Positions 16,577 through 26,487 of a stretch of 64,000 nucleotides of DNA are shown here, piece after piece. The stretch's first letter is position 1. Each line of letters opens with the position of its first letter. The stretch covers positions 91,922 through 155,921 of the forward strand of contig DALS01000055.1 in NCBI GenBank assembly GCA_002499445.1. Reading direction: 5' to 3'. A model generated the notes under the pieces. The model did no database searches, was not told where the DNA came from, and worked only from the letters and a program-made list of their open reading frames with translations. A program made the translations under genes and the position numbers. Source of the stretch: Methanosarcina sp. UBA293 (GTDB lineage: Archaea; Halobacteriota; Methanosarcinia; Methanosarcinales; Methanosarcinaceae).

Positions 16577-17419
16577 TTAAAGGAGAAGGGGGATAATTCC
16601 GAAAAAGAACACATTCATAAATCCATGAATTAGTGTAACTAGCGGTAGACTTCGGGTCCCATAAAATATGTAGCCTATAAGAGCACCTACTAGAGATATG
16701 TAGAGTATTTCGTAAATGGTTCCATATCCTGAGTGCATTAGCCCGAATAAAATACTTGTAATTATCAGTGCTTCCCGGCTACCTAATATTATCTCTAGCC
16801 GATTCTGAAGGATTGACCTGAAGATTATTTCCTCCACAAGACCCACGAAAAAAACCATGATTAAGGTGAGACCCAGAAGGTTAAAAATTGAAAGATTCTC
16901 AATGAGAGGATTTTTCCCGACTATTAAATATTCTCCTACTCCTAATAAAAAGCCCATCACTATTGCTAATGGAATATATATCACTATTTTTCTAAAGTTT
17001 ATCCCGAGCTGTGCGCGAGTAAAATCCTGATTGGTGGCAGCAATGCTTACAGGAATTGCCAGAAGCCCATATATGAAAATGAGGTTGTAAAGCTTTTCTT
17101 CATAGAAATACGGCATTGAAAAATCTACCAAACGTATGATCGGCAGAAGGATAAGTGCCTGGTAAGTTTTTTGGATTTCCTTGTCTTCTATAGACATCGT
17201 GGAAAAAGAAAGTCCAAGCAGAATTAATGCATGTATCCCCATCGCTTCGAATCTTCTTCCCGAGCATATCATCAATTCCGCAAGACTAATAGCTACAACC
17301 GGGATTGACAGGTAAATCCATTTGTTTTTTATTTCAGGTATTTTTCCCTTCAGGTTTTCAGATGTCTTCGTTCTGATGCCTTCCGGAGTCTCCATATTCA
17401 GACTCTCAAATGTTTCCAT
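16577..17419 (-). CDS. CPBP (CAAX-type) intramembrane metalloprotease, copy 2
   Basis: The start is set at the ATG at 17419, two bases after the DUF1616 stop and behind GGAGGTG. The 280-residue protein has the same motifs as copy 1: VEEIIFRSI, FGLMHSG and HGFMN (about Glu196/197, Arg201, His229, His265 and Asn269 from this start). The N-terminal 30 residues are soluble and differ from copy 1. It is clearly translated together with DUF1616. In copy 1 the same order is kept but broken by 640 bases of decayed sequence. The substrate is unknown. Confidence 0.9.
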   Translation of the reverse strand: METFESLNMETPEGIRTKTSENLKGKIPEIKNKWIYLSIPVVAISLAELMICSGRRFEAMGIHALILLGLSFSTMSIEDKEIQKTYQALILLPIIRLVDFSMPYFYEEKLYNLIFIYGLLAIPVSIAATNQDFTRAQLGINFRKIVIYIPLAIVMGFLLGVGEYLIVGKNPLIENLSIFNLLGLTLIMVFFVGLVEEIIFRSILQNRLEIILGSREALIITSILFGLMHSGYGTIYEILYISLVGALIGYIFYGTRSLPLVTLIHGFMNVFFFGIIPLLL

Positions 17420-17421
17420 CT

Positions 17422-18309
17422 TCACACCTCCTCTTCAACGTTTATCCAGAGGCGTAGATCTTTATAGGGTACATTCTTTTCAGTCTCATTGAAAAGCAAG
17501 AACTCAAGCTTCATATTCTCTCCTTTAAAGGGAGGCATAATCTCAAGAGGTTCTTTCAGTGTTTTATCATGGGCAAGCCTGATATGCTGAAGTTTTTCCG
17601 GAAGGGGCAATGGTTTATTTTCAAGCCTTACTTCCATTGTATAGTTCATTGTTCTGTGCTCATTATTTGTTATGCCTATAATATAGGTCCCACTTTCTCC
17701 TTGTATGTACTCTGTTGTGTAGTTATTAGCCATCCCGTTGGATCCAAGGATATAGAACTCCGTAAATGGCTCTCTTTCCTGCGGCACAAGAACAACGTAA
17801 GCTCCAGTTCCTATCAATATCAGAAAAGAAAGAGCTAGAAATATCCTAAGGCTTTTCTCAGTCTTTGATTCAGGCTCTCCCATAGCTTCTGATATCAGGG
17901 TAGCGGTGAGAGCCCTGAAAGATACCTCAAATTCTCTGTCTGCAGGTAGTTTTCTCCTCCTAACATACGCTGCTACCAACATAAGTAGAGTAAACGCGGA
18001 AAAACTTGTTAAGAGTGGGATCTCCTTGATTCCCCAGGATGTATAACTAAGTGCAAGCCCTATTAGAGGTACAACTGAAACGCTCATTGCGACAGAAAGA
18101 GCTATCCTCTCCATCCCTTCAAGTCCATTTTTCTCAGGAAAAAGCATGGATATGAGGGCGTACCCTGGAAGGAAGAGTAACAGGGGTAGGCCAAGAGCAG
18201 TGCGAATAAGACTTCCGCTAAGTGCAGGAAGTAGTACGAAAATATCCGTAAGAATTACAAGGCCTGCTATTAACAGCAGGTCAGATGGAAACTTTCGGTC
18301 TCCGACCAT
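17422..18309 (-). CDS. DUF1616 membrane protein, copy 2
   Basis: The ATG at 18309 has GAGGAG 4-9 bases upstream and is preferred over the ATG at 18321. The 295-residue product has the same organisation as copy 1. There are four N-terminal TM helices with GLPLLLFLPGYAL and VAMSVSVVPLIGL, one TM near 170-190 (IFLALSFLILIGTGAYVVL), then an outer beta-rich domain with TMNYTMEVRLEN and LEFLLFNETEKNVPYKDL. The two copies are similar along the full length, but copy 1 has a longer tail. Its stop codon lies 2 bases before the CPBP protease start, so the two are almost certainly co-translated and may work as a complex (inference). Confidence 0.88.
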   Translation of the reverse strand: MVGDRKFPSDLLLIAGLVILTDIFVLLPALSGSLIRTALGLPLLLFLPGYALISMLFPEKNGLEGMERIALSVAMSVSVVPLIGLALSYTSWGIKEIPLLTSFSAFTLLMLVAAYVRRRKLPADREFEVSFRALTATLISEAMGEPESKTEKSLRIFLALSFLILIGTGAYVVLVPQEREPFTEFYILGSNGMANNYTTEYIQGESGTYIIGITNNEHRTMNYTMEVRLENKPLPLPEKLQHIRLAHDKTLKEPLEIMPPFKGENMKLEFLLFNETEKNVPYKDLRLWINVEEEV

Positions 18310-19214
18310 ATGACTCCTCATAAAACGGTTTTGTATTTTTCTGGCTTCCCAGTTTTTTGTTATTCGGGCTAAACTGCCAAGTTCTCTGTCCCCTCATGAG
18401 GTTTTTTGAAAACCTTCTGACTTCTCCTCTTATCGGCTGCTTTAATCTTCAATTATAAGAAATTAAGCTGGAAATGTAAAAGCTGTTCGAGCTTTAATCT
18501 TGGCTTCTTTCGATTCAGCAGAATTATCTTCCTGAATTGTATTCATTTTAAAGAATGTTTTAACCCGATCTACTGAATTACTTAGTTGTATAAAATATCT
18601 TTCCCTTTTCCAGTTTGTTATCTAATAATACTTTCCCTTTTTTCTATTTTTTTGAAAGAATTCTTTTACCTTTTAAGTCGAAATCTCTATGATTATTTAT
18701 GAAGATTGAATGAGCAAAGAACCAGCAGGCTTGTAAAAAAATTAATATATAACAAGAAAATACTTTGACATCTTACTTCAGTATAAATTTTTCTACCATA
18801 ACTCACTTATATAAGCTGGATAATTGACACCTTTTAAGCTACTATTTAAGCTAACAGACTTCTCATATGGTCTTAATTATTTTTCGCTACCGGGGGCACT
18901 GATTGGCTATTTTTTACATGTAAATACTTATATAGCTAGTATATTAAAACAGAAGTAGGTCTTTATATTAAATGATGCGATTCACTTACGGAGTATCTAC
19001 GTTCCTTCTTTTTGTTAAAAAGAGGTGAATAAATCCCCCGATTGATTATCTGCAAATATAATTGTAGAAGACCTTGAAACCCTTTAAAAGTTATGGAGCG
19101 ATGACTCTGAAAAATATATTCGACGGATTTGGAACTTCTACTGACTCTTCTATAATAAATTATTTTATTAAGGAGACTTCTTACTTTTATTCTCAAAGAG
19201 GTAGGTGATTGCAT
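18310..19214. other. Divergent intergenic region
   Basis: AT-rich, with a TATA-like ACTTATATAG near 18927. It includes a possible 35-codon leader frame (19101-19208, listed separately). The rest shows nothing I can assign. Confidence 0.5.
19101..19208 (+). CDS. Possible short leader ORF before GT2
   Basis: A 35-codon ATG frame with GGAG close upstream ends in a TGA that overlaps the GGTGAT ribosome site of the GT2 gene, 6 bases before its ATG. This layout suits translational coupling. No homologue is recognised and it may be chance. Confidence 0.3.
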   Translation: MTLKNIFDGFGTSTDSSIINYFIKETSYFYSQRGR

Positions 19215-20114
19215 ATGTCCATTACTATTGCAGCCATGCCTGCCTATAATGAGGCCCACGCCATTGCAGATGTTATCAAGGGCTGCATAAAATACGTCGA
19301 TAGAGTAGTGGTTGTAGACGACGGGAGCACCGATAATACTGTCGATATCGCTGAATCTCTTGGAGCCTATGTAGTCCGCCATGAAACAAACAGAGGATAT
19401 GGAGCCGCCCTTAGAAACTGTTTTGAGACCGCTCGTAAGCTCAATGCAAATGCCATGGTTATTATTGATTCTGACGGTCAGCATGATCCTTCTGAGATTC
19501 CCAAGCTTCTTGAGCCCTTAAAAAATGGTTTTGATCTTGTAATTGGTTCAAGATTTATTAATGGCAACGGCAAAAATGTCCCTATTTACCGTAAATTCGG
19601 GATGAAAGTCCTTGATATTGCAACCTATATTGCAGGCGGCCTGAATGTTACTGATTCTCAGAGTGGTTTTCGAGCTTATGGAATAAAAGCTATTGAGAAC
19701 ATAAATTTGAATGGCACAGATATGTCCGCAGGCTCTGAGATTCTTATTCAGGCCAAAGATCATAAACTGAAGTTTACTGAAGTGGAAATTCATTGTAGAT
19801 ATGACCTTGAGAACTGCTCAAGTGAACATCCTTTCATACATGGCCCCAGAGTCTTATTCAGAATCCTTAAAGATATGGAATATAGACGCCCTCTTTGTTA
19901 TTTCTCGGTTCCTGGCCTGCTGATGACATCTACGGGTATTCTTATGGGATTAAAATTTTTACAGGATTATTATCTGGGAGGATACTTGCGCTTTGGGCCT
20001 ACGTTACTTATGGCAATGCTGACAATTATAGGGGCGTTTATGATATTTACAGGAATAATACTACATGCAATCTCAAGGATGATATTTTTAAATGAGCACA
20101 TTCGAAAGCAATAA
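19215..20114 (+). CDS. GT2 dolichyl-phosphate sugar synthase-like
   Basis: The ATG at 19215 is preferred; GGTGAT lies 7 bases upstream, and the earlier TTG at 19209 sits at the edge of that site. The 299-residue protein has intact GT-A motifs: VVVDDGSTDNT (Asp35/36), IDSDGQHDP (Asp85, Asp87) and TDSQSGFRAY. Two C-terminal TM helices lie at about 230-252 and 262-285. The family moves a sugar from a nucleotide donor onto a polyprenyl phosphate carrier in the membrane. It aligns along its length with the 6914 protein, which has a damaged metal motif. It overlaps the next GT2 gene only if that gene starts at 20092. Confidence 0.92.
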   Translation: MSITIAAMPAYNEAHAIADVIKGCIKYVDRVVVVDDGSTDNTVDIAESLGAYVVRHETNRGYGAALRNCFETARKLNANAMVIIDSDGQHDPSEIPKLLEPLKNGFDLVIGSRFINGNGKNVPIYRKFGMKVLDIATYIAGGLNVTDSQSGFRAYGIKAIENINLNGTDMSAGSEILIQAKDHKLKFTEVEIHCRYDLENCSSEHPFIHGPRVLFRILKDMEYRRPLCYFSVPGLLMTSTGILMGLKFLQDYYLGGYLRFGPTLLMAMLTIIGAFMIFTGIILHAISRMIFLNEHIRKQ

Positions 20115-20139
20115 AAATGTCAAAACGGGGTCAATTTAT

Positions 20140-21153
20140 ATGGAGTATCCTTTTGTTTCAGTTATAGTGGGAATTCGCAATGAAGAAAAATTCATTGAAG
20201 AATGTATTGAGTCACTTCTCAATCTAGATTACCCACGAGATTATTACGAGATTATCATTGTTGATGGCATGTCCACCGACAAAACACCGGAGATAGTACA
20301 GAAATATCCTGTCAAACTCCTTTTTAATGAGAGAAAGAATGTTGCTGCGGCTAGGAACCTTGGTGTGAAAAATGCTAAGGGGAATTTTGTTGCGTTTACT
20401 GACGGAGACTGTAAGGTTGATCCTCAGTGGTTGAAAGTCCTTATCCGTGAAATGCAAGACGCTCCAGATGACGTTGTTTGTTTTGGAGGTCCTAACCTGA
20501 TCTTTGACACTGATCCCATATTTGGCAGGGTAGTTGGATATGCCCAGGAATCTTTCTTGGGTTCAGGAGGCTCGGCTCAGTCTAAAAACTCTACAAAAAA
20601 GCATTATGTCAGTTCTCTCCCGAACTGCAATGCAATGTACAAAAAAGCTGCAATTCTGGAAGCTGGGGGATTTGACGAGCGGTTTGTGGTAGGTCAGGAC
20701 GGAGATCTGAACTACAGAATAGGTAAGAAAGGTAATAGATTTTTGTACATCCCTAAAGCACAGGTTCTGCACCATAGAAGAGGTACTTTCAAGTCCTTTT
20801 CTGTAAGAATGTTTAAATATGGTTTGTGGATGGCAGAACTTTTTAAAAAACATGGAGAATTTGTTCGTTGGTATGCTTTTCTGCCTTCGATTGCTATCAT
20901 GTTTGCAGTCGCTTTGCTTACTGCTTCCATCAAATACTCTACTCCAAGCCAGGTTCTTCTTGCACTCATGACCGTATATTTTATTCTTGTCTTTATTACT
21001 TCTATCCAGGTTGCCTATAAAATGAAATCAAAATACGGTCTTTTTGCCCTGTTTATCATTCCTGTGCAACACATTGCCTATGGGCTGGGATTTTTGTACA
21101 GCTTTACAAATTCTCCTCTTGTCTCAAATGTCAACTCCTGCTCACAAATTTAA
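20140..21153 (+). CDS. GT2 glycosyltransferase with C-terminal membrane helices
   Basis: The ATG at 20140 is preferred because GGGGTC lies upstream. A longer frame from 20092 would overlap the preceding gene by 23 bases. The 337-residue product has VDGMSTDKT, then FTDGDCKVDPQW (metal motif), EAGGFDERF and GQDGDLNYRI (catalytic Asp region). These are typical of polysaccharide-chain GT2 enzymes. Hydrophobic helices at about 245-265, 275-297 and 305-325 probably hold it at the inner face of the membrane. It forms a plus-strand pair with the upstream GT2. The acceptor and linkage are not predictable. Confidence 0.9.
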   Translation: MEYPFVSVIVGIRNEEKFIEECIESLLNLDYPRDYYEIIIVDGMSTDKTPEIVQKYPVKLLFNERKNVAAARNLGVKNAKGNFVAFTDGDCKVDPQWLKVLIREMQDAPDDVVCFGGPNLIFDTDPIFGRVVGYAQESFLGSGGSAQSKNSTKKHYVSSLPNCNAMYKKAAILEAGGFDERFVVGQDGDLNYRIGKKGNRFLYIPKAQVLHHRRGTFKSFSVRMFKYGLWMAELFKKHGEFVRWYAFLPSIAIMFAVALLTASIKYSTPSQVLLALMTVYFILVFITSIQVAYKMKSKYGLFALFIIPVQHIAYGLGFLYSFTNSPLVSNVNSCSQI

Positions 21154-21340
21154 TATTCAATAATTTATTTGATCATATACTAAAAAAGAAACTGAAGCAC
21201 TTGATATATTGGGGGGTTTCAAGGCAAAAACTTCTTAACCAATACAACCTGATGGATATCATCAGTTTTAAAACACAAAATTTGGATAGTATGTTTATTC
21301 GATTTGTGAAATTATGATTGTTTAAGGTCATGGAGATAGT

Positions 21341-23320
21341 ATGTTCAAATTAAGTAAAGAAGCAGGATTCAGATTAAATAACAACAGCCTAATGAGGTTA
21401 ATTTCCTTTCTGTTTCCCCTAGCTGTTATTTTCGCAGTAATATTCACATTCTTATGGATGTTTGCGACCGGAAAGCTTGGTTATGCGCTTCGGGGACTAT
21501 TTACGGGAATACCTGCGATACTTTCCTGTCTCTTCATACTGTTCATTTACAAAAAAGATGTAAGTCTGAGAGATATAGATGTTTACCCATCACTAAGTAC
21601 AAAGTCTCTCACATACCTATTTGGAATATTTTATATCGGCTCCCTAGTTGTAATCTTGCTTTCTCAGGGAAGCAGACCGCCGTACTATTTTGTCTTTGTT
21701 TTAGGGCTTTATCTGGCAGTATTCCTGCAAATCTTCTCTGGAAATATAAATCCGCCCCTTATTCTGGCTGAATCTTTCTTAATTGCAATTAACCTGATTT
21801 ACAGTGTTACGTTTAATTACGATTTCTACTTTGGTACTACGGACATCTTGCCTCATATCTTCCTTTCGGAAGTTACTTCAATGACCGGGCAAACAATTCC
21901 TACTTCTTTAAGTGATTATGCTTACTTCCCTCTTTATCATGTGCTTATTGCAGAAGCCTCCCAGCTCCTGAACATAAGCGTAAAGGACTCACTCTTTCTG
22001 GTAACTGCACCGGTTTATGCAATAACTATAATTTTCCTTTATTATCTTTTCAATTACATAACAAATAACAGGCAAATCTCACTTCTGTCGTGTGTCCTGT
22101 TCTCGGCAAGTTCTGTTGTTCTTTATTATGGTACAAACGTAATTACCCGCACAATGGCATTCATAATGTTCGTTATACTATTGTATCTGATTTACAGTGT
22201 CAATTTTAAAATGGACAAACTTTCCTTAAAAGTCCTTTCGGTAATTGTTGCGGTTTTTTTAACCTTAGTTCATAATGTTTCCCTTCCTCAACTTATCTTG
22301 TTGCTGATCCTTCTTCTAGCTTCGGAATATATTGTGAACAATGGTAGCTATATCAGTAAACCCTTCTTTATATTGCTCAACGTCATTTTCACTGCTTACT
22401 GGTTCTTTTTGGCATACCTGTTTGTACAGAGGAGCTTAGCTCCCCGTTTGCAGAGTCAGTTTTTGGATTCTATAGTTTTAACTGCCGGAGGTGCAGAAGT
22501 ACTTCAGGAAAGCTTGATTAGTTTAGTAGGGCTCCTGGATAAATCGATCTTTTTATTTTTTGCTTTGATAGGAATAGGTTTTCTGCTGAAAAATTATAAG
22601 AAGAATTATGCTTCCGTATTAGGTTTGTTTGCTCTTTTAACTCTGATATTTTATGTTCCCAATCCCCTTAACACGATCTGGCAGTTCAAAGTCCTCTTTA
22701 GGGTTGATCGATTTATGCTTTTTGTCAGTCCTTTTATGGCGTTTGTAATGGGATATGGACTTTATATATTCTGGAATTATATGGACAAATATTCCTCTAA
22801 GAAGTTAAATCCTGCCTTCTTAGTGATTTTGTTATTTTCTACCTTTATTTTAGTCTCTTCGGTCTTCAGTATAGGGGACTCTGATCTCCTTGGTAGCGGG
22901 GCGAGTCACGAGTATTTCACTTCTGAAGAGTTAAGTGGGTTTAGGCACATTTTCAATTATGTTACCCCCAATTCTTCAATTTACACTGATTATTATTCAT
23001 CGAGGTTTTTTTACGTCCCATTAATTCCAATGGCGACCGCGGAAATGGATATCTCTTCTTATAAAAATTATCGAATTGGTGATGTAAATAAACTTCCACA
23101 ATACAAAGGATATGTAGTTCTCAGAACTAAGGAATTCTTCAGGAGTGGATTATACTTCGGTAGTGAAGAAAGCACCCTCAGAGACACTTCCAATTATTTC
23201 TATCCAGGACTGCCTGAAAACGAGCTTGAACTCGAAAGTAATCTCGAAGTTCTTGATAAAGTCTATTCAAACCCATCGACAGATATTTTTATTCCACCTC
23301 AGGGATTAAATAATCCTTGA
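21341..23320 (+). CDS. Polytopic GT-C-like membrane protein 1
   Basis: This 659-residue protein has about a dozen TM helices. The first large outer loop has FGTTDILPHIFLSEV (Asp168-x3-His172), followed about 20 residues on by YFPLYHVLIAEAS. The same arrangement is in the 44977 protein (GYDAYFHASMA, then YFYYPLVHIFVS). Acidic residues in the first loop are typical of GT-C glycosyltransferases, which use polyprenyl-phosphate sugars, so a GT-C or polymerase role is likely but not proven. The C-terminal 130 residues are soluble and outside. The ATG has GGAGATAG upstream. The gene follows the GT2 pair by 187 bases, and that gap contains a GGGGGG run. Confidence 0.7.
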   Translation: MFKLSKEAGFRLNNNSLMRLISFLFPLAVIFAVIFTFLWMFATGKLGYALRGLFTGIPAILSCLFILFIYKKDVSLRDIDVYPSLSTKSLTYLFGIFYIGSLVVILLSQGSRPPYYFVFVLGLYLAVFLQIFSGNINPPLILAESFLIAINLIYSVTFNYDFYFGTTDILPHIFLSEVTSMTGQTIPTSLSDYAYFPLYHVLIAEASQLLNISVKDSLFLVTAPVYAITIIFLYYLFNYITNNRQISLLSCVLFSASSVVLYYGTNVITRTMAFIMFVILLYLIYSVNFKMDKLSLKVLSVIVAVFLTLVHNVSLPQLILLLILLLASEYIVNNGSYISKPFFILLNVIFTAYWFFLAYLFVQRSLAPRLQSQFLDSIVLTAGGAEVLQESLISLVGLLDKSIFLFFALIGIGFLLKNYKKNYASVLGLFALLTLIFYVPNPLNTIWQFKVLFRVDRFMLFVSPFMAFVMGYGLYIFWNYMDKYSSKKLNPAFLVILLFSTFILVSSVFSIGDSDLLGSGASHEYFTSEELSGFRHIFNYVTPNSSIYTDYYSSRFFYVPLIPMATAEMDISSYKNYRIGDVNKLPQYKGYVVLRTKEFFRSGLYFGSEESTLRDTSNYFYPGLPENELELESNLEVLDKVYSNPSTDIFIPPQGLNNP

Positions 23321-23642
23321 GATTTACTTTTTAGATATGCCTTTCTATCAGGTGTCTGCTTTTACTTATGGAATGGAATTATGCAGCGAGCATCTGCATG
23401 GAAATAATAGTTTTTACAGACTACGATCTAGTGATTATGGATTTGGAAAAACTGTAATTTATGGGTAACTATTCAGCTTGAGCATAAAAATACTATTAAC
23501 CATAGTTGTCGAAATAATTACGTTGGAACCAAAATTAATTGACCGATTGTGCATAAACTAGATAGTTATATTTACAGGAGGCTTGGGATTAAAAAAAGTA
23601 AACCTGAAGGTCGGTTTTAAAACTTACTTGAGGTTCTAGGAT
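23321..23642. other. Convergent intergenic gap, nothing recognised
   Basis: Separates the plus-strand GT-C-like gene from the minus-strand GT4. T-rich stretches could terminate either. No frame or repeat was seen. Confidence 0.5.
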
Positions 23643-24848
23643 TTACTTGGAGATGTTCTCCAAAAGGTCTGAGTATATATCCACAGTCATTTTTGCATGG
23701 GCTTCCCAGGTCAGTCCTTTTTGGATTATGCTTTTACGTCCTAGCTTGCCCATATTTTCTCTCCGGTTCTTATCTTCGAGAAGTTTATTAATTTTTCTAG
23801 ATAATTCTCTAGGACTCTTGGCAGGTACCAGATAGCCTGTTTCTCCATCGACCATGAGTTCTGGTATCCCACCGACATTTGTTGCTACAACCGGAACTTC
23901 ACAGGCAAGTGCTTCGAGTACTACATTTGGCCTACCCTCTGAAAGGGATGGCAACACCAGGATATCCGAAGCTGAGATCCAGAGTGGGATATCATCATGG
24001 TTTACGGGTCCAGTAAACTTTATATAATCTGCAATTTTTAGTTCGTGTGCCCTTTTTTCCAGATTTTTTCTAAGGCCATCATCCCTACCTACCATAAAAA
24101 GGTCGGTATTCGGATCTACAAAATTCTCTGCAGCCTCAATCAGGTAGTCCACACCTTTTATTTTTCTAAGGGCTCCGACAAATAGAACAATATTCTTGTC
24201 CTGTGGCAAGTTTAGCAGGTTCCTTGCACGTGCTTTTCCTGCAGGTTTGAATTTCTTAGTATCAACACCGTTTGGAACCACATGAACTTTCTCTTCGTTT
24301 ATTCCCAGATTTACTATGTGAAGCTTAAGATCCTCGCTGACAGAAAGAATCTTATCTGCGAAATTCATTGCCTCTATAATCTGTTTTGAGGTATAGGTGC
24401 CTTCATAAGCGACCTTTCTTTCTATTGTACCAAGTGCACTTATTACGAGGGGAACTTTCCATTTCTTTGCAAGCTTCATCATCCCGTATCCATCAGGATA
24501 TGAAAAGTGTGCGTGGATTAGATCAGGCTCTGGTTTTATATTTTTTGTTGCGTATTCGAAAACAAAGCGTGAGTATGAAATTCCTGTAATGTGATAAAAA
24601 TATTTTTTGGGTACGGCGTATATATAACGCGGATAATGGAGGTCGTATTTTTCGGTATACTCAATTCGTGGCAGTTTAAAAAAATTATGATATGGAAATG
24701 CCGAAAGAGGTAGGACGAAAGGTTTTGGAGAAATAACCGTAACATCTATGCCCTGGTTTGCGATTGAGTCTATACTCTGCTTTATGAACGTCCCAAGTTG
24801 AGGATAATACCTGCTAGGAAATTCCTGACATGCTTCCAGTACTCTCAT
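23643..24848 (-). CDS. GT4 glycosyltransferase
   Basis: This 401-residue GT-B enzyme has an N-terminal acceptor domain (HAHFSYPDGYGMMKLAK) and a C-terminal donor domain. The donor domain carries FVGALRKIKGVDYLIEAAE and the E-x7-E motif in EGRPNVVLEALACEVPVVAT, followed by VGGIPELM. These are the standard GT4 features for nucleotide-sugar binding. No TM segment is seen, so it is probably a peripheral cytoplasmic enzyme. The gene stands alone on the minus strand and is divergent from the next GT4 by 203 bases. The sugar and acceptor are unknown. Confidence 0.92.
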   Translation of the reverse strand: MRVLEACQEFPSRYYPQLGTFIKQSIDSIANQGIDVTVISPKPFVLPLSAFPYHNFFKLPRIEYTEKYDLHYPRYIYAVPKKYFYHITGISYSRFVFEYATKNIKPEPDLIHAHFSYPDGYGMMKLAKKWKVPLVISALGTIERKVAYEGTYTSKQIIEAMNFADKILSVSEDLKLHIVNLGINEEKVHVVPNGVDTKKFKPAGKARARNLLNLPQDKNIVLFVGALRKIKGVDYLIEAAENFVDPNTDLFMVGRDDGLRKNLEKRAHELKIADYIKFTGPVNHDDIPLWISASDILVLPSLSEGRPNVVLEALACEVPVVATNVGGIPELMVDGETGYLVPAKSPRELSRKINKLLEDKNRRENMGKLGRKSIIQKGLTWEAHAKMTVDIYSDLLENISK

Positions 24849-25051
24849 AATTCTTTGCTCTTTTTCGCTTCGGATGCCTCAAAGCAGACAGATGACAGAA
24901 TTAATCCTATAAATACTTCTCTCCAAAATACGTTAAATTCTAATTTTTGAGTTCATACTAATCCACTGTTTTTGGACTCAAGGAATAATTGGTATAAGTC
25001 ATGGGATAAACTAATTAACTACTTTTGTTATTCTGGTAACCGGCTGCAATT

Positions 25052-26236
25052 ATGTTTGAAAAAATAAATAATATTTTCCTGGTTTACTACGGTTCCTTCA
25101 ATACTAAATCAGGTTCGAATATCCACATTCTTGAGCTTCTAAGAAATTTGAGGAAATATACTGATACCGTTTTGTTTGCACCCGGACAGAAGAGTGTAGA
25201 TCGTAATCTCTCTAGGATTAAATACGTGCCTGTTGTAGACAATAAATATCTTGTACAGCCTACTTACGAGTTTATGCTTTCCTTTTATCTTCTTTATTCA
25301 TGCATAAAAAACAAACCTGATGTGCTTTACCTTCGCCAGAATTCTTTTCCGTTTTTTCCCATAATTCTATGTAATGTTCTAAAAATCCCTTCAATAGTAG
25401 AAGTCAATGGGCTGGTTCTGGATGAGTTAAAGGTAAATCCGAATTCACAATCCTTTGCATATAAAGTCTTTTCTTATCTGGCACTCCGTTCCGAGAAATT
25501 CAATTACCATCATTGTGATAGAATTGTTTCTGTCACGGATAAACTCAAGGATGAACTTGTTAGATTGTACTCAGTTCCTGAGGACAAAATCTATGTTATC
25601 AACAATGGAGCAAATATCGATATATTCAAGCCTATGGATGTAGATAGGACAAAGGCAAAACTGCAACTCGAAAACTCAAAAAAGTACATATGCTTTGTCG
25701 GGCACCTTGCAGCCTGGCAGGGTGTTGAGTTTTTGATTCACGCTTCTCCTTTAATCCTGGAAAAATGCCCTGAGGCTCGTTTCCTTATTGTTGGAGATGG
25801 AGTTATGAAGGATAAATTGCTGGAGACAACTTCCGAATTAGGACTTTCTGATAAATTTACTTTCACGGGAAAAATTCCCTATGAGCAGGTTCCACTTTAC
25901 ATTAACGCGGCCGATGTTTGCGTTGCTCCTTTTATCAAGGAAAGGAACTCGAAAATAGGACTTTCGGCGTTAAAAACGTACGAATATCTTGCTTGTGGGA
26001 AGCCGATTGTGGCAAGCAGTATCCCAGGGGTTAAAGATTTAATTGAATCTTCAGGTGGTGGAATTTCAGTAACTCCCGAGAGTCCTGAAGAACTTGCGGC
26101 TGCTGTAGTAAGGTTACTCTCTGATGAAAAAACCCGGGCAGCGATGGGGAGGAAAGGACGCAGATATGTCGTTGAGAATCATAGTTGGGACGGAGTTGCA
26201 AGGAAAATTCTGGAGATATGCAAAGATATAATCTGA
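25052..26236 (+). CDS. GT4 glycosyltransferase, KIGLSxLKxYEY subgroup
   Basis: This 394-residue GT-B enzyme has the donor site CFVGHLAAWQGVEFLIHAS and VGDGVMKDKLLE. The usual E-x7-E element is replaced by SKIGLSALKTYEYLACGKP, a variant also found in the 40908 protein, whose donor domain matches very closely. The N-terminal halves differ more, so the two enzymes probably use the same kind of donor on different acceptors (inference). No membrane segment was seen. It lies 396 bases before the first disaggregatase-family transcript start region. Confidence 0.9.
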   Translation: MFEKINNIFLVYYGSFNTKSGSNIHILELLRNLRKYTDTVLFAPGQKSVDRNLSRIKYVPVVDNKYLVQPTYEFMLSFYLLYSCIKNKPDVLYLRQNSFPFFPIILCNVLKIPSIVEVNGLVLDELKVNPNSQSFAYKVFSYLALRSEKFNYHHCDRIVSVTDKLKDELVRLYSVPEDKIYVINNGANIDIFKPMDVDRTKAKLQLENSKKYICFVGHLAAWQGVEFLIHASPLILEKCPEARFLIVGDGVMKDKLLETTSELGLSDKFTFTGKIPYEQVPLYINAADVCVAPFIKERNSKIGLSALKTYEYLACGKPIVASSIPGVKDLIESSGGGISVTPESPEELAAAVVRLLSDEKTRAAMGRKGRRYVVENHSWDGVARKILEICKDII

Positions 26237-26360
26237 CCGCATTCTTATAATAACATACTGAGTACAGGTAAAAGCTTAGCTTTCATATATTATTTTCAAA
26301 CTCTAACGTTTTTGAACACTTTGTGAAAATATTAAACAAAATATTAAACACTTATCCAAT

Positions 26361-26375
26361 ATATTTTTATAATAG
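26361..26375 (+). promoter_or_regulatory. TATA box, disaggregatase leader A
   Basis: TATTTTTATAATAG, about 60 bases before the first direct repeat. The corresponding ACTTTTATAATATAATG at 29249-29265 precedes gene B. Both are followed by similar AT-rich sequence containing TAGAAATTTAAT or TATAAAAATTTAAT. Confidence 0.5.
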
Positions 26376-26423
26376 AATGGTCTAATTAGATACTGAATAT
26401 AAAAATTTAATATGTTATTAAGG

Positions 26424-26465
26424 ACCAATCTATTCACTAGTAACTGAGAACCAATCTATTCACTA
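26424..26465. repeat. 16-bp direct repeat in the promoter-leader
   Basis: ACCAATCTATTCACTA occurs at 26424-26439 and 26450-26465. The 26-base spacing is close to 2.5 helical turns. It lies about 50-100 bases after the TATA box. It is absent from leader B, so it may be a gene-specific regulator site or a small duplication. Confidence 0.6.
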
Positions 26466-26487
26466 CATCTTCGCGGGGGGGATTCGT

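Noticed and set aside
16330..16596. 88-codon plus-strand frame MLDHKLFQKKF...
   Set aside because: It is built almost wholly from the intergenic repeat, has no ribosome site and runs into the opposite-strand CPBP gene.
3693..18309. Archaeosortase or exosortase system for the DUF1616/CPBP module
   Set aside because: No Cys-Arg-His archaeosortase signature was seen, and no PGF-CTERM tail is visible in the window.
18963..19484. 173-codon minus-strand frame
   Set aside because: It is antisense to the clear GT2 gene at 19215 and has no family features.
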